Shown one piece after another: positions 27,497-36,716 of a stretch of DNA of 64,000 bases (position 1 is the first letter of the stretch; each line of letters begins with the position of its first letter). The position numbers were made by a program, and so were the translations under genes. The stretch spans positions 1 to 64,000 of the forward strand of contig NZ_WIBF01000010.1 in NCBI RefSeq assembly GCF_009496005.1, given 5' to 3'. The DNA is from Tritonibacter litoralis (lineage in GTDB: Bacteria > Pseudomonadota > Alphaproteobacteria > Rhodobacterales > Rhodobacteraceae). The notes under the pieces were generated by a model. The model had not been told where the DNA came from. It worked only from the letters and a program-made list of their open reading frames with translations, and searched no databases.

Positions 27497-28071
27497 CCCG
27501 GTTTTACCTGCTCCGTCATGGGCCCACCCATGCAAAATCAATGGTCGGCTGGTCTGATCTACCGGCAGATCTCAGCGACACAGCCGCCTTGGCGCGGATC
27601 CATGATTATGTGCCAAACGATGCATTGGTTGTCAGTTCAGATCTGTCCCGCGCCGTGGAAACGGCCCATGCGGTTCAAGGTCAGCGACAGCGCCTGCCCC
27701 ATGATCCCCGTTTGCGCGAGATGCATTTTGGCGCCTGGGAGCTGAGAACATGGGCCGAGCTTGAGGCCGAAACACCCGATCACATTCGCGCCTTTTGGGA
27801 GACCCCCGGCGATGTCCAACCGCCAGATGGTGAAAGCTGGAACCAGCTTTGCACGCGTGTGGACACTGTTTTTGATGACCTGGCCACACAGTATGCGGGG
27901 CAAAACCTCTTGGTCGTCGGGCATTTTGGTCAGATCCTGACGCAAGTTCAACGCGCAGATCAATTGACAGCAGAGGAAGCCTTTGCCCATCGCATCGATA
28001 ACTTGTCGGTCACCGAGGTCGTCAAAGGTTCGGATGGCTGGTCTTTGCAGAGAATAAATCAAATTTTGTGA
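27493..28071 (+). CDS. cobC: Histidine phosphatase, probable alpha-ribazole phosphatase CobC
   Basis: A 192-residue phosphoglycerate-mutase-like phosphatase. The catalytic RHG motif is in YLLRHGPTH near the N-terminus, and the second histidine is in VVGHFGQIL. Coupling to cobU by the 4-bp GTGA overlap (GTG start at 27493) makes alpha-ribazole-5'-phosphate phosphatase the likely role in nucleotide-loop assembly. Sequence alone would only give the family. The AT-rich 80-bp gap after it holds no gene. Confidence 0.8.
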   Translation: MTRFYLLRHGPTHAKSMVGWSDLPADLSDTAALARIHDYVPNDALVVSSDLSRAVETAHAVQGQRQRLPHDPRLREMHFGAWELRTWAELEAETPDHIRAFWETPGDVQPPDGESWNQLCTRVDTVFDDLATQYAGQNLLVVGHFGQILTQVQRADQLTAEEAFAHRIDNLSVTEVVKGSDGWSLQRINQIL

Positions 28072-28152
28072 TGCAAAACAAAAATATATAAGATTTGATT
28101 ATGTAATTTTTCTGCTTAGGCTGCCACCAAAGCCTATCAGAAAGGGTATTCC

Positions 28153-28830
28153 ATGTACGAGCTTTTTATTGGTGACCGCCTTTTTTCCAGCTGGTCGATG
28201 CGCGGATGGTTGATGCTGCGCAAATTTGATCTGCCGCATCAGGTGCACATGATTGGTCTTTACAGTGGCACAATGGCCGCCGACATGGAACCATTGGCAC
28301 CGGCCAAATTGGTCCCAACCTTGCGGACGTCGGCAGGTGTGGTTGTGGGTGAAAGCTTGGCTATGGCTGAAACTCTGGCCGAAGAAAACCCCGACGCAGG
28401 CCTGTGGCCAACGGATCCGGCGGCCCGGGCCACGGCACGGTGGCTTTGTGCGGAAATGGTTGGCGGTTTCTCAGCCCTGCGCGGCGAATGCCCGATGCAG
28501 CTGCGCCATGTCTGGCAGGGTTTCTCAGTTTCCGACGCTGTTCAGAAGGATCTGGACCGGCTCGCAACCCTGTGGGCCCATGCGCGCAGGTTTTCGGATG
28601 GTAAGGGTCCAGGATTGTTTGGCAGCTATTCACTGGCGGATGTGTTCTATACCCCGGTTGCGGCGCGGATCATCGGGTATGGCCTGCCCGTCTCTGACGA
28701 AGATCGCGCCTATTGCCTCACCCTGCTCTCGGACCCGGCGGTGAAGGACTGGCGCGCTGAGGCGCTCAAAACCACCTATGACCCGATGCCTTATGATCTG
28801 GCGCTCACGCATGTCTCTTGGCCAGTCTGA
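28153..28830 (+). CDS. Glutathione S-transferase family protein
   Basis: A 225-residue GST. The N-terminal thioredoxin-like domain begins YELFIGDRLFSSWSMRGWLMLRKF, with serines near the glutathione thiol position. VPTLRTSAGVVVGESLAMAE holds the cis-Pro and the Glu-Ser pair that binds the gamma-glutamyl group. The alpha-helical domain follows. AAAGGG precedes the ATG. It appears monocistronic. The xenobiotic or metabolic substrate is unknown. Confidence 0.88.
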   Translation: MYELFIGDRLFSSWSMRGWLMLRKFDLPHQVHMIGLYSGTMAADMEPLAPAKLVPTLRTSAGVVVGESLAMAETLAEENPDAGLWPTDPAARATARWLCAEMVGGFSALRGECPMQLRHVWQGFSVSDAVQKDLDRLATLWAHARRFSDGKGPGLFGSYSLADVFYTPVAARIIGYGLPVSDEDRAYCLTLLSDPAVKDWRAEALKTTYDPMPYDLALTHVSWPV

Positions 28831-28913
28831 GCGATTTCACGCAGGCCTGATGCCGCGTTAAGCTTCTGGAAACCATGATTGCCAAGCCTGTCTGCCATCA
28901 AGGGAGACAGGCA

Positions 28914-30431
28914 ATGACCACACGCTGCTACACAGTTGCCTTCCAAGGGGTTGAGGCGCGCACCGTCGAGGTGCAATGTGCCGTCGCCCCCGGCTTGCCT
29001 GCCTTTAATCTGGTTGGCCTCCCGGACAAAGCGGTCAGCGAGGCCCGCGAACGAGTACGCGCGGCGTTTTCAAACATGTCCGTGGCCTTACCGTCCAAAC
29101 GGATCACCTTGAACCTGTCACCCGCGGACCTGCCAAAAGAAGGCAGCCATTTTGATCTGCCTATTGCCCTGGCCCTGCTGGCCGCGATCGACATTATTCC
29201 CCCGGATCTGGCGGCTGAGACTGTGGCACTGGGAGAACTCTCGTTAGATGGCAAAGTGATGCCGGTTCTGGGCGCTTTGCCTGCGGCCCTGAACGCCGCC
29301 GAGGCCAAGCGGACATTGCTGTGCCCTAAAACCTCCAGCGCCGAGGCGGCTTGGGTCGATGCGGCCACGGTTATTGGCGCGGACAGCCTGATGGATGTGG
29401 TGCGCCATTTCAGCGGACAGATGCCGTTACCGCCTGCACAGGCTGGCGAAGTGCTAGAGGGCGAGACACACAAAGACCTGCGTGATGTCAAAGGCCAGGA
29501 ACGCGCCAAACGTGCCTTGGAAATTGCAGCAGCAGGTCGCCATCATATGCTGATGGTCGGCCCGCCGGGGTCCGGCAAATCCATGTTGTCTGCGCGTCTG
29601 CCCTCCCTGTTGCCGCCCTTGACCGCAACAGAAGCGTTGGAAACCTCCATGATCCAATCCCTGTGCGGATTGTTAGACGAAGGCGGCATCCGCCGGTCAC
29701 GTCCCTTTCGTGAACCCCATCACACAGCGTCCATGGCGGCCATTGTCGGTGGCGGGCGGCGGGCGCAACCGGGAGAGATCAGCCTGGCTCATCACGGTGT
29801 CTTGTTTCTGGATGAACTGCCCGAATTCAGCCGAACGGTGTTGGAAACCCTGCGCCAGCCCATTGAAACGGGAGAGGTGATGGTGGCACGCGCCAATGCC
29901 CATGTGACTTATCCGTGCAAGTTCATGCTGCTGGCCGCAGCAAACCCCTGCAAATGCGGACATTTGGCGGACCCAAACCGCGCCTGCGCCCGCGCTCCCG
30001 GATGTGGTGAGGATTACCTTGGCCGCATTTCGGGGCCATTGATGGACCGGTTTGATTTGCGGGTGGATGTACCGCCGGTCGCGTTTACGGATCTGGATAT
30101 GCCGCCCCCTGTGGAAGGCTCTGCCGAGGTGGCACCACGGATTGCCATGGCGCGCGAAATCCAAACGGCGCGATACGCCGACCAAGACGGCGTGCAGCTG
30201 AACACAGATGCCGAAGGTGCCGTTTTGGAAAATGTAGCGCAATCCTGCGCAGACGGCCGCGCGCTTTTAAAACAAGCTGCGGATCGATTTGGCCTGACCG
30301 CACGGGGTTATCACCGTGTGCTGCGCGTGGCGCGCACAATTGCGGATCTGGATGCCTCGGATCGGATCGAACGCACCCATATGGCCGAGGCGATCAGCTA
30401 TCGCCTCAACCCTGCTTTGAACAAGGCTTAA
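28914..30431 (+). CDS. comM: YifB/ComM Mg-chelatase-like AAA+ ATPase
   Basis: A 505-residue protein with an N-terminal ChlI-like (Lon-S5 fold) domain, a central AAA+ module with Walker [15 protein letters not shown] and Walker [12 protein letters not shown], and a C-terminal lid domain. ComM homologues are hexameric helicases that promote branch migration during natural transformation. The start at 28914 has AAGGGAG upstream. The TAA stop is interleaved with the gshB stop (TTAA at 30428-30431). Confidence 0.92.
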   Translation: MTTRCYTVAFQGVEARTVEVQCAVAPGLPAFNLVGLPDKAVSEARERVRAAFSNMSVALPSKRITLNLSPADLPKEGSHFDLPIALALLAAIDIIPPDLAAETVALGELSLDGKVMPVLGALPAALNAAEAKRTLLCPKTSSAEAAWVDAATVIGADSLMDVVRHFSGQMPLPPAQAGEVLEGETHKDLRDVKGQERAKRALEIAAAGRHHMLMVGPPGSGKSMLSARLPSLLPPLTATEALETSMIQSLCGLLDEGGIRRSRPFREPHHTASMAAIVGGGRRAQPGEISLAHHGVLFLDELPEFSRTVLETLRQPIETGEVMVARANAHVTYPCKFMLLAAANPCKCGHLADPNRACARAPGCGEDYLGRISGPLMDRFDLRVDVPPVAFTDLDMPPPVEGSAEVAPRIAMAREIQTARYADQDGVQLNTDAEGAVLENVAQSCADGRALLKQAADRFGLTARGYHRVLRVARTIADLDASDRIERTHMAEAISYRLNPALNKA

Positions 30432-31360
30432 ACCTTGGCCTCAATCGCCTGCCAGACCTTTTCGGCGATGTTCACACCGTCAAACCGCTCCAGCTCTTGG
30501 ATCCCGGTGGGCGAGGTCACGTTGATCTCGGTCAGATAGTCACCAATCACGTCGATCCCCACAAAGATCTGGCCCTTTTCCCGCAACAAGGGACCAATGG
30601 CGGCGCAGATCTCAAGGTCGCGGTCCGTCAGGCCGATCTTCTCGGGACGCCCGCCGACATGCATATTCGAACGGGTCTCACCGGCGGCTGGCACACGGTT
30701 GATCGCGCCAACCGGCTCCCCATCCACCAGGATCACCCGTTTGTCTCCGTTAGAGACATCCGGCAGGAATTTCTGCACAATCAACGGCTCGCGGCTGAAG
30801 CCGGTGAACAGCTCATAAAGCGAGGACAGGTTGCGGTCGTTTTGATCCAGACGGAACACACCCGCACCACCATTGCCGTAAAGCGGCTTTAGGATGATAT
30901 CGCCGTGCTTTTCCTTGAACGCTTTGATCGTATCCAGATCCCGCGCGATGGTGGTTGGCGGCGTCAGATCCGGGAAATTCAACACCAGCAGCTTTTCGGG
31001 ATAGTTGCGCACCCAGAACGGGTCATTCACAACCAGGGCCTGCCCTTTGAGCCGATCCAACAGATGGGTCGAGGTGATATAATGCATGTCAAACGGTGGG
31101 TCCTGACGCAGCCAGATCACATCAAAATCCGCCAGATCCACTTCGCGCAGATCACCCAAAACCGCAGGCGCATCCGCAACCCGCTGCACGGTCATGTCAT
31201 GGCCACGTGCGGTGATCCGCCCCTCTTGAAAGGCCAGCTGGTCCGGTGCGTAGTAAAACAATTCATGCCCGCGGGCCTGAGCCTCTTCGGCCAGACGAAA
31301 GCTGCTGTCGGCGTTGATGTCGACCCCAAGGATGGGATCCATCTGAAAGGCGATTTTCAT
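30428..31360 (-). CDS. gshB: Glutathione synthetase
   Basis: A 310-residue ATP-grasp enzyme joining gamma-glutamylcysteine and glycine. The N-terminus [19 protein letters not shown] is typical of bacterial GshB. ATP-grasp motifs include [33 protein letters not shown] and the C-terminal [16 protein letters not shown]. Downstream of yraN in the leftward group rsmI-yraN-gshB. It pairs functionally with the GST and the gamma-glutamylcyclotransferase elsewhere in the window. Confidence 0.95.
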   Translation of the reverse strand: MKIAFQMDPILGVDINADSSFRLAEEAQARGHELFYYAPDQLAFQEGRITARGHDMTVQRVADAPAVLGDLREVDLADFDVIWLRQDPPFDMHYITSTHLLDRLKGQALVVNDPFWVRNYPEKLLVLNFPDLTPPTTIARDLDTIKAFKEKHGDIILKPLYGNGGAGVFRLDQNDRNLSSLYELFTGFSREPLIVQKFLPDVSNGDKRVILVDGEPVGAINRVPAAGETRSNMHVGGRPEKIGLTDRDLEICAAIGPLLREKGQIFVGIDVIGDYLTEINVTSPTGIQELERFDGVNIAEKVWQAIEAKV

Positions 31361-31423
31361 GGCACATGTCCCCTGTCGTGTTGGCCCAATACATGGCGTA
31401 GCGATCCGTTTTGTTCAATGGGG

Positions 31424-31801
31424 TCAGCCCAATCCAAAGGCATTTTCAAGGATTTCGATCTGCCCTTGCCCGTCCACCAAGGCGGCATCAAATCTCATAT
31501 CGCAATGGTGCAACTCGGGGTGTTCGGCTAGAAACGCCTCTGCTGCGCGATAGATCCGGGTCTGTTGCGCGTGGCTCAGGTGGCTGGCGGCCTGAGCATG
31601 GGTCTGGCTGTGTTTGACTTCCACGAACACCAGCTGTGCGCCTGCGCGCAAAATCAGATCGATCTCACCCCCTGCCCCACGCCAGCGCTGCGCCTCTACT
31701 ATCATGCCGCGCGCCGCATAGGCGCGCAGAACCGCCTGTTCCGCCGAAGCCCCTGCCAAATAGGCCCGCTGGCCTGTGGTTTGGCGGGGATTGCGCGCCA
31801 T
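31424..31801 (-). CDS. yraN: YraN (UPF0102) family protein
   Basis: A 125-residue PD-(D/E)XK nuclease-like protein. The active-site pattern is GGEIDLILRAGAQLVFVEVKH (residues E, D, E and K within it). Biochemical role not established. It lies one base downstream of rsmI, and the rsmI-yraN-LpoA grouping is conserved across proteobacteria. Confidence 0.9.
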   Translation of the reverse strand: MARNPRQTTGQRAYLAGASAEQAVLRAYAARGMIVEAQRWRGAGGEIDLILRAGAQLVFVEVKHSQTHAQAASHLSHAQQTRIYRAAEAFLAEHPELHHCDMRFDAALVDGQGQIEILENAFGLG

Positions 31802-31802
31802 T

Positions 31803-32663
31803 TTATGCGTCGTCCTTAGCCAGTTTCAGCGCCAGCTGGTACACTTTGCGCCGGGGCAGATCATGAGTTTTGGAGACCAGATCCGCCGCATCCTTGACCG
31901 AGTTGTCTTTGAGCGCGGCGCGCAAATCGCTTTCAAGATCATCGGCGCTGACCTCCACATCCCGCATGCGTTCCACCACCAGAACAATCTCACCTTTGAC
32001 CGGTTTCTCTGACAGGTTCTGCGCCAGTTCAGCCAAGGGCAGCCTGCGCACCTCCTCAAACTTTTTCGTGAGCTCACGACACATCGCGGCGGGACGGTTG
32101 CCCAGAACCTCTGCCATGTCCCGCAGCGCCGCTTCGACCCGTTTGGGAGATTCGTAAAACACCAGCGTTCCAGGAACGGGTTTCAGCTCTTCCAATCGTT
32201 TGCGACGCGCGCCGGTGGCATTGGGCAGAAATCCTGCAAAGAAAAACGCATCTGTCGGCAAGCCCGCCAGGGTCAGCGCGGTAATTGCTGCCGAAGCGCC
32301 CGGCGCGCAGGTCACAAGATGCCCCGCCTCCGAGGCTGCGCGGCTCAGATCATATCCCGGATCGGCAATAAGCGGCATGCCCGCCTCGGATGCATATGCA
32401 ACAGACTGTCCCGCCGCGATCGCCTCCAGAAGGCGCGCGCGCGTGCCAGCACCGCTGTGATCATGATAAGCAATCACATTGCGCCCTTCCAGGGGAACGC
32501 CGTGTATTTCCAAAAGCTTGCGCAGACTGCGCGTGTCCTCAGCCGCAATAACATCCGCCGAGGCTAAGACGTCCAATGCGCGTAACGTGATGTCGCGTGC
32601 CGTCCCAATGGGTGTGGCAACAAAATACAGTCCCGGCTGCAATCGGACTTTCAGGTGATTCAA
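31803..32663 (-). CDS. rsmI: 16S rRNA 2'-O-ribose C1402 methyltransferase
   Basis: A 286-residue tetrapyrrole-methylase-fold SAM enzyme that modifies the ribose of C1402 in the P-site of 16S rRNA. The N-terminal signature is YFVATPIGTARDITLRAL, followed by IAAEDTRSLRKLL and PLIADPGYDLSRAA. It is divergent from the LpoA-like lipoprotein gene with an 89-bp gap and is probably co-transcribed with yraN. Confidence 0.94.
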   Translation of the reverse strand: MNHLKVRLQPGLYFVATPIGTARDITLRALDVLASADVIAAEDTRSLRKLLEIHGVPLEGRNVIAYHDHSGAGTRARLLEAIAAGQSVAYASEAGMPLIADPGYDLSRAASEAGHLVTCAPGASAAITALTLAGLPTDAFFFAGFLPNATGARRKRLEELKPVPGTLVFYESPKRVEAALRDMAEVLGNRPAAMCRELTKKFEEVRRLPLAELAQNLSEKPVKGEIVLVVERMRDVEVSADDLESDLRAALKDNSVKDAADLVSKTHDLPRRKVYQLALKLAKDDA

Positions 32664-32752
32664 CGCTGGACCCGCCTTATTGGTTGTTTATTATTTACGC
32701 TTGAACCCCAAAAACGGCCCTCGTGGTCGGAGCTAGGAGCAAAAGCATTATT

Positions 32753-33925
32753 ATGTTTGCTGTTTTCAAGAACGCCCGCAAGATGGCATGTGGCGCCGCA
32801 CTGGCAATTTCCGCCTTGGCCCTTGCCGCGTGCGAACCCATTGCATTGAATACCGGTCCTACGATCAACCCCTCAAAACCCGTCAAAGTTGCCCTGTTGG
32901 TGCCGCGTGGCTCAGCCCAGTCAGGGGACTCTGTATTGGCGCAAAGCCTTGAAAATTCGGCGCGTCTGGCCATCGCCGATCTTGATGGCGTCGAAGTTGA
33001 TCTGCGCGTTTACGACACCGCAGGTTCACCCGAGGTGGCCGCCACCGCGGCCGGTCAGGCGGTCAAAGATGGCGCCAGCATTATCCTTGGCCCGCTTTAT
33101 GCTGAGGCCGCCAATGCGGCCGGGCTGGTTGCGGCCCAACGCGGCGTGAACGTTCTGGCGTTTTCCAACAATACGGCCATTGCCGGTGGCAACGTGTTCA
33201 TTCTGGGGTCGACTTTTGAAAACACCGCACGCCGCCTGTCGCGTTACTCTGCGGCACAGGGCAAATCGAACATTCTGGTTGTAACCGGTGACAACCCCGC
33301 CGGTGCCGCCGGGCGCGACGCGATCAACCGTGCTGCCGCAGGGTCAACCGCGCGGGTCACGGGCTCTGTCAGCTATGAGCTGTCCCAACAAGGCGTGATC
33401 AACGCAATCCCGACCATTCGGGATGCGGCCGCAAGCGGTGGCGCAGATGCCGTGTTCTTGACGGCGACCACAGCCGGTGCTCTGCCCCTGCTGACCCAGC
33501 TTCTGCCAGAGGCGGGTGTGTCACCAGAGCAATACCAATACATCGGCTTGACCCGCTGGGATATTCCCACGCAAACGCTGGAGCTTCCGGGCGTGCAAAA
33601 CGCGTGGTTTGCCTTGCCTGATCCCGCGCAATCCAGCCGCTTTCGCGAACGCTATACCGCGACTTATGGCGCGGCCCCGCACCCGATCGGCGGACTCGCC
33701 TATGACGGGATCGCGGCGATTGGTGCTTTGGCGCAACAAGGCAACAGTGACGCTTTGACGGCTGCGGCGCTGACCCAAGGTGCAGGTTTCCAAGGGACCG
33801 GCGGCATCTTCCGCCTGCGATCCGATGGCACTAACGAGCGCGGCCTGGCCGTCGCCACGATCCAAGACAAAAAGGTTGTCGTAATTGACCCAGCCCCCAA
33901 AAGCTTTGCCGGCGCAGGCTTCTGA
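32753..33925 (+). CDS. Penicillin-binding protein activator, LpoA/YraM-like lipoprotein
   Basis: A 390-residue outer-membrane lipoprotein with a periplasmic-binding-protein type 1 fold (LppC/LpoA family). The lipobox is LALAAC with Cys near residue 29. The body has VALLVPRGSAQSGDSV and LGPLYAEAANAAGLVA, as in relatives. In enterics LpoA activates PBP1A; in alphaproteobacteria this is an inference. I chose the ATG at 32753, with AGGAG 13 bases upstream (long spacing). The 3' end overlaps glnD by 41 bp in another frame. Confidence 0.85.
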   Translation: MFAVFKNARKMACGAALAISALALAACEPIALNTGPTINPSKPVKVALLVPRGSAQSGDSVLAQSLENSARLAIADLDGVEVDLRVYDTAGSPEVAATAAGQAVKDGASIILGPLYAEAANAAGLVAAQRGVNVLAFSNNTAIAGGNVFILGSTFENTARRLSRYSAAQGKSNILVVTGDNPAGAAGRDAINRAAAGSTARVTGSVSYELSQQGVINAIPTIRDAAASGGADAVFLTATTAGALPLLTQLLPEAGVSPEQYQYIGLTRWDIPTQTLELPGVQNAWFALPDPAQSSRFRERYTATYGAAPHPIGGLAYDGIAAIGALAQQGNSDALTAAALTQGAGFQGTGGIFRLRSDGTNERGLAVATIQDKKVVVIDPAPKSFAGAGF

Positions 33926-36716
33926 CGCGCCCACCACTGTGCAAGCGGACCCCGAAACACCCCAACAGGTGCCATTGATCTTGGCACCTGAATTGATTTT
34001 CGACGTCAAAGCAGCTGAAGCGTTTATTGCAACACAGGCCGAGACCTTGTCCGGGGGCGACCTGAGACAAGCTGTCGTGGGGCTCTTGCGCGACAACAAC
34101 AAGGCCGGGCGCGCCGCGATTGCCGAAGCTTTCGCCGCCGCTCCCTTTGCGGCGCGTGAGCTGACGCAGTCTTATACATATCTGACAGATTGCCTTGTGC
34201 GCACAGCATTTCATGCGGCCACCCGACACCTGCATCCCAATGGCTCTCCGACACAAGCGGAACGCATTGCGGTGATGGCCGTCGGCGGTTATGGCCGCGG
34301 AGAGATGGCACCGTTTTCCGATGTAGACCTGCTGTTTCTGACCCCTTACAAAATCACCGCCTGGGCCGAAAGCGTGATCGAAACCTCGCTTTACATCCTG
34401 TGGGATCTGCGCCTGAAGGTCGGCCATTCCAGCCGCACGATCCGCGACTGCATCCGCCTCGGCAAAGAAGACTTCACCATCCGCACGGCCATGTTGGAAC
34501 ACCGTTTCCTAACCGGTGACGCTCCGTTGGCGCAGGAGCTGGAAGATAAACTTAACACCGATCTCTTTGCCCATAATGCACGCGAGTTTGTTGCGGCCAA
34601 ACTGGCGGAGCGCGACAGCCGTCACCTGAAACAGGGTGAACGTTATATGGTAGAGCCCAACGTCAAAGAGGGCAAAGGCGGTCTGCGGGATCTTCAATCC
34701 CTTTTCTGGATCGCCAAATATCTGTACCGGGTGCAGGACGCCGAAGAGCTGGTGAGCCTCGGGCTTTTTAGCTCGGATGAGTTTGAAGAGTTCACCAAGG
34801 CCGAAAGCTTCCTGTGGGCCGTGCGTTCGCACCTACACCTGTCAGCCGGTCGCGCCACCGAGCAGTTGAGTTTTGACCAACAAGTTGAAGTGGCCAGCCG
34901 CATGGGGTTCAAAGACACGGCCGCGCGACGTGGGGTTGAAGTCTTCATGCAGGAATACTTCCGCCATGCAACGCGCGTGGGTGATGTAACGCGGATCTTC
35001 TTGACCAAATTGGAAGCGAGCCAGCAAAAAGAAGAACCCTTGCTAGATCGGATTTTCCGCCGTCGTCCTAAGGTCAAACCGGGTTTTGTGGTGGTTCACA
35101 ATCGTCTGCAAATCGAAGACCCCGAGACCTTTCTGGAGGACCGTCTGAACTTTTTGCGCCTGTTTCAGGAAGGCCTGCGCACCGGAATGTTGATCCACCC
35201 GGACGCGATGCGGCTGGTCGCCGCAAACCTGCATCTGATCGACGACGAGATGCGCCAAGACAAGGAAGCCAATCGCATCTTCCTGGATCTGATGCTGAAA
35301 CACGGCAATCCCGAACGTGCCCTACGTCGGATGAACGAGCTCGGTGTGCTTGGGGCGTTTGTGCCCGAGTTCGAACAGATCGTCGCGATGATGCAGTTCA
35401 ATATGTACCACTTTTACACGGTGGACGAACATACGATTCAGGTGATCTCCAACTATGCTGCGATCGAACGCGGCGAACTGGAAGGCGAACTGCCGCTGTC
35501 GTCCGAGATCCTGCGCAAAGGTTTGAACCGCCGTGTTCTGTTCCTTGCGATGTTGCTGCATGATATTGGCAAAGGCCGCGAAGAGGATCATTCCATCGTG
35601 GGCGCCCGCATCGCGCGTAAACTGGGACCGCGATTTGGCCTGAACAAGGCCGATTGCGAAACCCTGGAATGGCTGGTGCGCTATCACCTGCTCATGTCTG
35701 ATATGGCCCAAAAACGCGACATCGCGGACCCTCGCACGGTGCGCGATTTTGCCAAGGCCGTCAAAACCGTAAAACGGCTGGACCTTCTGTTGTTGCTGAC
35801 CGTCTGTGACATTCGCGGTGTCGGACCAAATACGTGGAACAACTGGAAAGCCGTGCTGCTGCGTGCGCTTTATGGTCAGACCCGCAAAGCACTGGAAGGC
35901 GGTATGGAGGCTCTCAGCCGTGAGACACGCGGCCATGAAGCCAAGACCAAACTCCGGGCTGCGCTGCCAGACTGGCCTAAGGCTGCATTGAAACGGGAAA
36001 CCAATCGCCATTACCCGCCCTATTGGCAGGGGCTTCACGTCACCGCCCATGTGGATTTTGCGGTTATGCTGCGTGAACTGCAGGACAGCGACGACCCTGG
36101 CACAATCTTGATCCGCATGTTCCCGGATGAAGACCGCGACGCGACGCGCGCGTGTTTTGCCATGGTCGATCATCCCGGAATCTTTGCCCGCGTGGCCGGA
36201 GCTTTGGCGCTGGTTGGGGCCAATGTGGTCGACGCGCGGTCTTATACAACAAAAGACGGTTATGTGACGGATGCGTTCTGGATTCAGGACGCGGACGGCA
36301 GCCCATTTGAAGCCTCGCGCCTGCGGCGTTTGGAGCAGATGATCAACAAGATCCTCAAAGGTGAAGTTGTTGCAACCGAAGCCCTGAAAGACCGCGACAA
36401 GATCAAGAAACGCGAGCGTGCGTTCAATGTGCCCACGCATATCACCTTTGATAATGAAGGGTCCGAGATCTACACGATCATCGAGGTCGACACTCGTGAC
36501 CGGGCCGGGCTGTTGTATGATCTCGCCCGCACCCTGGCGCATATGAATGTCTATATCGCCAACGCAGTGATCGCGACCTATGGAGAACAGGTTGTGGACA
36601 CCTTCTATGTCAAGGACATGTTCGGGTTGAAGTACTACTCAGAGTCCAAACAGCGAACGCTCAAGAAGAAGCTGATGGAGGCGATCAAAGAGGGCGCCAA
36701 GCGGGCCGAAACATGA
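33885..36716 (+). CDS. glnD: Bifunctional PII uridylyltransferase / uridylyl-removing enzyme
   Basis: A protein of about 943 residues that senses glutamine and uridylylates or deuridylylates PII (GlnB/GlnK) to control nitrogen assimilation. Domains in order: nucleotidyltransferase (VGGYGRGEMAPFSDVDLLFL), HD hydrolase (LLHDIGKGREEDHSIVGA) and two C-terminal ACT domains. The start is uncertain: a TTG at 33885 has AAAGG nine bases upstream and overlaps the previous gene by 41 bp; a GTG at 33939 is the next choice. Overlaps murJ by ATGA. Confidence 0.93.
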   Translation: MTQPPKALPAQASDAPTTVQADPETPQQVPLILAPELIFDVKAAEAFIATQAETLSGGDLRQAVVGLLRDNNKAGRAAIAEAFAAAPFAARELTQSYTYLTDCLVRTAFHAATRHLHPNGSPTQAERIAVMAVGGYGRGEMAPFSDVDLLFLTPYKITAWAESVIETSLYILWDLRLKVGHSSRTIRDCIRLGKEDFTIRTAMLEHRFLTGDAPLAQELEDKLNTDLFAHNAREFVAAKLAERDSRHLKQGERYMVEPNVKEGKGGLRDLQSLFWIAKYLYRVQDAEELVSLGLFSSDEFEEFTKAESFLWAVRSHLHLSAGRATEQLSFDQQVEVASRMGFKDTAARRGVEVFMQEYFRHATRVGDVTRIFLTKLEASQQKEEPLLDRIFRRRPKVKPGFVVVHNRLQIEDPETFLEDRLNFLRLFQEGLRTGMLIHPDAMRLVAANLHLIDDEMRQDKEANRIFLDLMLKHGNPERALRRMNELGVLGAFVPEFEQIVAMMQFNMYHFYTVDEHTIQVISNYAAIERGELEGELPLSSEILRKGLNRRVLFLAMLLHDIGKGREEDHSIVGARIARKLGPRFGLNKADCETLEWLVRYHLLMSDMAQKRDIADPRTVRDFAKAVKTVKRLDLLLLLTVCDIRGVGPNTWNNWKAVLLRALYGQTRKALEGGMEALSRETRGHEAKTKLRAALPDWPKAALKRETNRHYPPYWQGLHVTAHVDFAVMLRELQDSDDPGTILIRMFPDEDRDATRACFAMVDHPGIFARVAGALALVGANVVDARSYTTKDGYVTDAFWIQDADGSPFEASRLRRLEQMINKILKGEVVATEALKDRDKIKKRERAFNVPTHITFDNEGSEIYTIIEVDTRDRAGLLYDLARTLAHMNVYIANAVIATYGEQVVDTFYVKDMFGLKYYSESKQRTLKKKLMEAIKEGAKRAET

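Noticed and set aside
30905-31531. 208-residue rightward frame over gshB and its upstream gap
   Set aside because: Complement of gshB codons for most of its length; no domain and no ribosome-binding site.
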